From assembly GCA_003557485.1 (NCBI GenBank), contig PWOI01000094.1:1-23022 (forward strand): a stretch of 23,022 nt of DNA, in the 5' to 3' direction. Positions within the stretch are counted from its first letter, which is position 1. The number at the start of each line of letters is the position of its first letter. This document shows positions 22,418 through 23,022 of the stretch, in pieces. Made by a program: the position numbers and the translations under genes. The DNA is from Elusimicrobiota bacterium. Its GTDB lineage: Bacteria; CG03; SLGR01; PWQF01. Below the pieces are notes generated by a model that was given only the letters and a program-made list of their open reading frames with translations, did not search any database and had not been told where the DNA came from.

Positions 22418-23022
22418 CTATTTCCTCCAGGTATTCATTTCCTACAAGTATTTGTCTTGGCTTTGTCCCCTCTTCGGGTCCAACAACGCCGTTTTTATCC
22501 ATTGTATCTATTATTCGGGCAGCGCGGTTGTATCCTATTCTAAGTTTTCTCTGAAGCAGCGAAATGGAGGCCTTCCTGGTCTTGAGTATAACCTTTACTG
22601 CCTCCGGGTAGAGCTCGTCTTCATAGTGTGTTTCCTTTTCTTTTTCCTCGACAGTTTTTTTAATATCATAATCGCTGTATTCGTCGGCCGGAACATTCTG
22701 TTTCAAATATTTTACAACTTCTTCTATCTCACCCCGGGTCATAAAAGATCCCTGAATCCTGAGAGGCTGGGGAAGGCTTGGAGGCAGATAGAGGAGATCA
22801 CCTTTTCCAAGAAGTTTTTCAGCACCGTTTACATCCAATATGGTACGTGAATCAACCCCGCTGAGGACATTAAAAGCTATCCTTGCCGGAAGGTTTGCCT
22901 TTATAAGGCCCGTTATTACGTCTACTGAAGGCCTCTGCGTCGCCAGCACCAGATGTATTCCGACAGCCCGGGACATCTGCGCAAGACGCACTATTGAACG
23001 TTCTACTTTATCCTTGGCAAGC
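22407..23022 (-). CDS. ftsK: DNA translocase FtsK, C-terminal part (runs off the window)
   Basis: The last 200 or so residues of a septal DNA pump; the reading frame stays open to base 23022, so the gene is cut by the window edge. The motor end is seen in RLAQMSRAVGIHLVLATQRPSVDVITG, LIKANLPARIAFNVLSGVDSRTILDVNGAEKLLGKGDLLYLPP and a beta-strand block. The C-terminal gamma winged helix (ELYPEAVKVILKTRKASISLLQRKLRIGYNRAARIIDTMDKNGVVGP) reads polarity sequences and activates XerD in E. coli. An acidic, lysine-rich linker precedes it. It is the most upstream gene seen in the long minus-strand operon. The membrane domain should lie beyond the window. FtsK or SpoIIIE naming depends on that missing half. 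Confidence 0.95.
   Translation of the reverse strand, partial: LAKDKVERSIVRLAQMSRAVGIHLVLATQRPSVDVITGLIKANLPARIAFNVLSGVDSRTILDVNGAEKLLGKGDLLYLPPSLPQPLRIQGSFMTRGEIEEVVKYLKQNVPADEYSDYDIKKTVEEKEKETHYEDELYPEAVKVILKTRKASISLLQRKLRIGYNRAARIIDTMDKNGVVGPEEGTKPRQILVGNEYLEEIGEN
22424..22428 (-). promoter_or_regulatory. Shine-Dalgarno that fixes the GTG start of lolA
   Basis: GGAGG on the minus strand, six bases before GTG 22417 and inside the last codons of ftsK. No ATG competes nearby. Confidence 0.7.

Overview
The window looks like a stretch of chromosome from a Gram-negative (two-membrane) bacterium. It encodes the periplasmic lipoprotein carrier LolA, a RodZ-type cell-shape protein, two LpoB-type lipoproteins and at least five predicted lipoproteins, none with Asp at position +2. 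By eye the base composition is moderate. I cannot name the species. The order ftsK-lolA-rodZ-pgsA-pgpA-recA recalls deep-branching uncultured Gram-negative lineages (Omnitrophota- or Elusimicrobiota-like), but that is inference from memory. The window shows no rRNA, tRNA or CRISPR array.

Layout. (1) Positions 1-1369 hold a complete IS256-family insertion sequence whose left inverted repeat begins at base 1, so the window probably starts at a repeat-caused contig end. (2) Positions 1370-1727 are AT-rich and non-coding. (3) Positions 11422 down to 1728, minus strand, form a tight six-gene operon. In transcription order it encodes a DUF1704-type metallopeptidase, two different ATP-grasp ligases, a three-domain exported protein (LolA-like, cysteine-less thioredoxin-like, beta-propeller), MetF (methylenetetrahydrofolate reductase), and a double-domain M16 metallopeptidase lipoprotein. 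(4) Position 11517 onward, plus strand, is a lone GlcD-type FAD oxidase gene. It is divergent from the operon across 94 bp that contain a palindrome over a perfect TATAAT. (5) The right end of the window down to 12902, minus strand, is a second long operon: ftsK (partial), lolA, rodZ-like, pgsA, pgpA, recA, a metallo-beta-lactamase-fold hydrolase, xerD-like, a DUF362/ferredoxin protein, a FecR-domain lipoprotein, two tandem lpoB-like genes and a COG3014-like lipoprotein.

How the genes fit together. The second operon joins chromosome segregation and repair (FtsK gamma domain, XerD, RecA), anionic phospholipid synthesis (PgsA then PgpA, consecutive steps to phosphatidylglycerol), cell shape (RodZ-like) and envelope lipoproteins (LolA plus clients that may activate peptidoglycan synthases). 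The first operon is the least familiar part: a peptidase with two ATP-grasp enzymes suggests a pathway that makes and processes a peptide or amide, but the substrate cannot be read from sequence. Most junctions overlap or are only a few bases long. Several starts are TTG or GTG, some clearly fixed by Shine-Dalgarno position.
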